From NCBI RefSeq assembly GCF_002006355.2, contig NZ_CP096980.1:248001-312000 (forward strand): a DNA stretch of 64,000 bases, written 5' to 3'. The notes below the pieces were generated by a model. It saw only the letters and a program-made list of their open reading frames with translations, was not told the origin of the DNA and ran no database searches. This DNA is from Clostridium felsineum DSM 794 (GTDB taxonomy: Bacteria > Bacillota > Clostridia > Clostridiales > Clostridiaceae). Position numbers and translations under genes: made by a program. Every line of letters begins with the position of its first letter. Position 1 is the first letter of the stretch. Below are positions 62,495 to 64,000 of this stretch, in pieces.

Positions 62495-63478
62495 TTATAT
62501 TTTTCTATTTTTTAAATTTCTATTTATTCTTATATCATCACCATAAAATTTACATAAGGTAAATTCACCAAATAATCTAGAAGTAATCCTTTCCGAATAT
62601 AATCTTGTTAATTCTTCTAAATTGTAGTTTGAAGATATAAGCATTTTCTTTTGTAAAAGTAGTTTTTTGTTTAATAAGTTAAATAAGCAAGTTTTTGAAA
62701 AAGCACTTATTTGTTCTGTTCCTAAATCATCAATTATTAATAAATCACAATTCAATAACAAATCTTCTAAAGTAGGATTAGGCTCGAATTGAAGTTGTTT
62801 AAGGTCATGCGCTAAATCAGATGAAGTTTTGTAAATAACTAGATATCCCTTATTTAATAAGTCTTTTGCAATACAGTGTGATAAGAAGGTTTTACCAGTA
62901 CCAGAATTACCATAAAATAAAAGATTTTCATTTAAATCTTTAAAGTTTTTAATATAATTTATTGATAGAGATAAAATCTTTTCTATGTTTTTTCTAGGAC
63001 TTCTTGGATCACTCTCTGATTTTCGACTAGAATAATAATTTATATTAAAGTTATCAAAGTTGTTTTTCTCTAAAAGAACTTTAAGATCTGAATTATCATA
63101 ATAAAGTTTAACTAAATAATTTTTATAGCAGGAGCATTTCTCGGCGCCTATATATCCAGTATCCTTGCATTTAGTGCAGTTATAATGAAGTTGAAGATAA
63201 TCCATAGGATAACCGTTAGATACAAGAAGTTCTGATCTTTTCATTCTTAAATTTGTTATTTCGTTTTTTAAAGCTTTAATATATTCATCACGATTGTCTA
63301 TTTTCTTAAATATATTTGTGGATAATTTAATACATAGTTTACTTATTTCAGAATCTATTTCTATTACCCTCGGAAGTTTTGCTTTAATTTCTTCTTTTTT
63401 GCTTTTTAAGCTATCCTCCTCAGATTTTCTTAGATTAGAATAAATTTTTTCTATTTTTTTAGCATATCCTTTAATCAT
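62495..63478 (-). CDS. dnaC: DnaC/DnaI-like helicase-loader ATPase
   Basis: AAA+ ATPase of the DnaC/IstB type, 327 residues, expected to load the replicative helicase. The N-terminal half has a zinc-type cluster (NCTKCKDTGYIGAEKCSC). Walker A is FYGNSGTGKTFLSHCIA, Walker B LLIIDDLGTEQ, and sensor I lies in LISSNYNLEEL. I start at ATG 63478, 8 bp after GGATGGGA; the GTG at 63484 is the alternative. It overlaps the end of the DnaD-like gene, so the two work as a primosome pair. Confidence 0.88.
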   Translation of the reverse strand: MIKGYAKKIEKIYSNLRKSEEDSLKSKKEEIKAKLPRVIEIDSEISKLCIKLSTNIFKKIDNRDEYIKALKNEITNLRMKRSELLVSNGYPMDYLQLHYNCTKCKDTGYIGAEKCSCYKNYLVKLYYDNSDLKVLLEKNNFDNFNINYYSSRKSESDPRSPRKNIEKILSLSINYIKNFKDLNENLLFYGNSGTGKTFLSHCIAKDLLNKGYLVIYKTSSDLAHDLKQLQFEPNPTLEDLLLNCDLLIIDDLGTEQISAFSKTCLFNLLNKKLLLQKKMLISSNYNLEELTRLYSERITSRLFGEFTLCKFYGDDIRINRNLKNRKI

Positions 63479-64000
63479 CGTCACTATCCCATCCTAATAA
63501 TTTTTTTTCTAAATCGTCATAATCATATTTCCTTTGCTCGTAATTGTTGAAATTATCTTTGCTTTTAAAGCTGTTATTTTGATTTTTCTTAAATGAAGGT
63601 TTTTTTAGATCTTTTGTATCAACATCCTTCAATGTTTTGATTCCTGCTTTAAACCAATTAGTTAATATTGCATCTATATATTTGAAATCAGCTTTATTGA
63701 TTCTCTCAAAGCATATATCACAGGCTCTAAAGATAACATCTAGAGGAAAACTAAATGACTCTAACCATTTTGTTAGAAGCTGTTCTTGAGGTTTCATAAT
63801 TTCCGCATCCTTAACACCTAAATACTCTAAAACTTTTCGGATTTTTATCCATTTATCTTCATGCTTTGTTATATATGTTTGAGCGTCCTCTATAGATTTT
63901 ATTTTTGAGTCATGCCAGGAAAGAGCTATTTTTTCAATATACCTATAATTTGTTTTACCTTTTGATACAGCATATTGTATTAATAAAAGGATAAGTTCTG
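63471..64000 (-). CDS. DnaD-domain replication protein, 5' end beyond window
   Basis: C-terminal part of a DnaD/DnaB-like primosome protein. The frame stays open to the window edge, reading LIQYAVSKGKTNYRYIEKIA and later FKYIDAILTNWFKAGIKT. These are two copies of the DnaB_2 domain, each with the Y-x-Y-I-x-x-I-x-x-x-W pattern. An internal ATG (63797) is not the start. A Lys/Asn/Asp-rich tail follows the second copy. It is translationally coupled to the helicase loader, as in other Firmicutes. Confidence 0.87.
   Translation of the reverse strand, partial: ELILLLIQYAVSKGKTNYRYIEKIALSWHDSKIKSIEDAQTYITKHEDKWIKIRKVLEYLGVKDAEIMKPQEQLLTKWLESFSFPLDVIFRACDICFERINKADFKYIDAILTNWFKAGIKTLKDVDTKDLKKPSFKKNQNNSFKSKDNFNNYEQRKYDYDDLEKKLLGWDSDDD

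Noticed and set aside
63471..63797. Small 108-codon protein starting at ATG 63797
   Set aside because: The frame continues open to the window edge with clear DnaD-domain sequence, so the ATG is internal.

Overview
The window is a low-GC, Gram-positive, anaerobic genome, almost certainly Clostridium sensu stricto and probably close to C. acetobutylicum. Supporting signs are purine-rich ribosome-binding sites, AT-rich intergenic DNA, T-box and L-box leaders, a lysine-fermentation operon, 2-hydroxyacyl-CoA dehydratase-type proteins and a tandem reverse-rubrerythrin pair like the one I recall from C. acetobutylicum. The species call is inference.

Layout. Positions 1-10960 hold two oligopeptide ABC importers, oppC'DFA (cut by the window start) and oppABCDF, with a small XRE regulator between them. 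On the minus strand, 10989-15293 is an operon of a 2-hydroxyacyl-CoA dehydratase/activase-like pair followed by queD, queE, folE and queC (preQ0/queuosine synthesis), headed by a structured leader RNA that I cannot assign to a known class. A ferredoxin and a polar amino-acid ABC importer follow (15450-18191). Positions 18372-24433 are a class I lantibiotic locus (lanA, lanB, lanC, lanFEG) with clear decay: the precursor has lost its ATG, and lanB has lost roughly 450 central codons and is frameshifted. Next are a T-box-controlled tryptophan transporter (24445-25370, minus) and the complete kal-kce-kdd-kamA-kamB-kamC-kamD-kamE lysine-fermentation operon (25397-33772, minus), with a divergent PucR-type regulator.

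Positions 35249-42455 carry a MalT/LuxR-type large regulator behind an ABC-2 exporter, then a ketopantoate-reductase-like gene and a TetR regulator with a perfect operator-like palindrome. After them come a flotillin-like protein, an IS1182-type insertion sequence, HD and NUDIX hydrolases, a secreted LamG/Big2 protein with an internal duplication, and dapA under a lysine riboswitch. Positions 51154-60922 hold two near-identical reverse rubrerythrins with a PerR-like operator, pgsA, a glycosyltransferase, purA, a DUF1858 protein, an acyl-ACP thioesterase, a HI0933-type flavoprotein and a YhgE/Pip membrane protein. Finally, a 12-gene tRNA array (three tandem copies of Glu-Val-Asp-Thr) is followed by minus-strand dnaC-like helicase loader and DnaD-like genes, the latter cut by the window end.

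How it fits together: most of the window concerns amino-acid and peptide economy. Peptides, polar amino acids and tryptophan are imported, lysine is both made (dapA, shut by lysine) and fermented (kam operon), and oxygen stress is met by the rubrerythrins. The items I would look at first are the lantibiotic relic, the dehydratase/activase pair in the queuosine operon, and its unassigned leader RNA.
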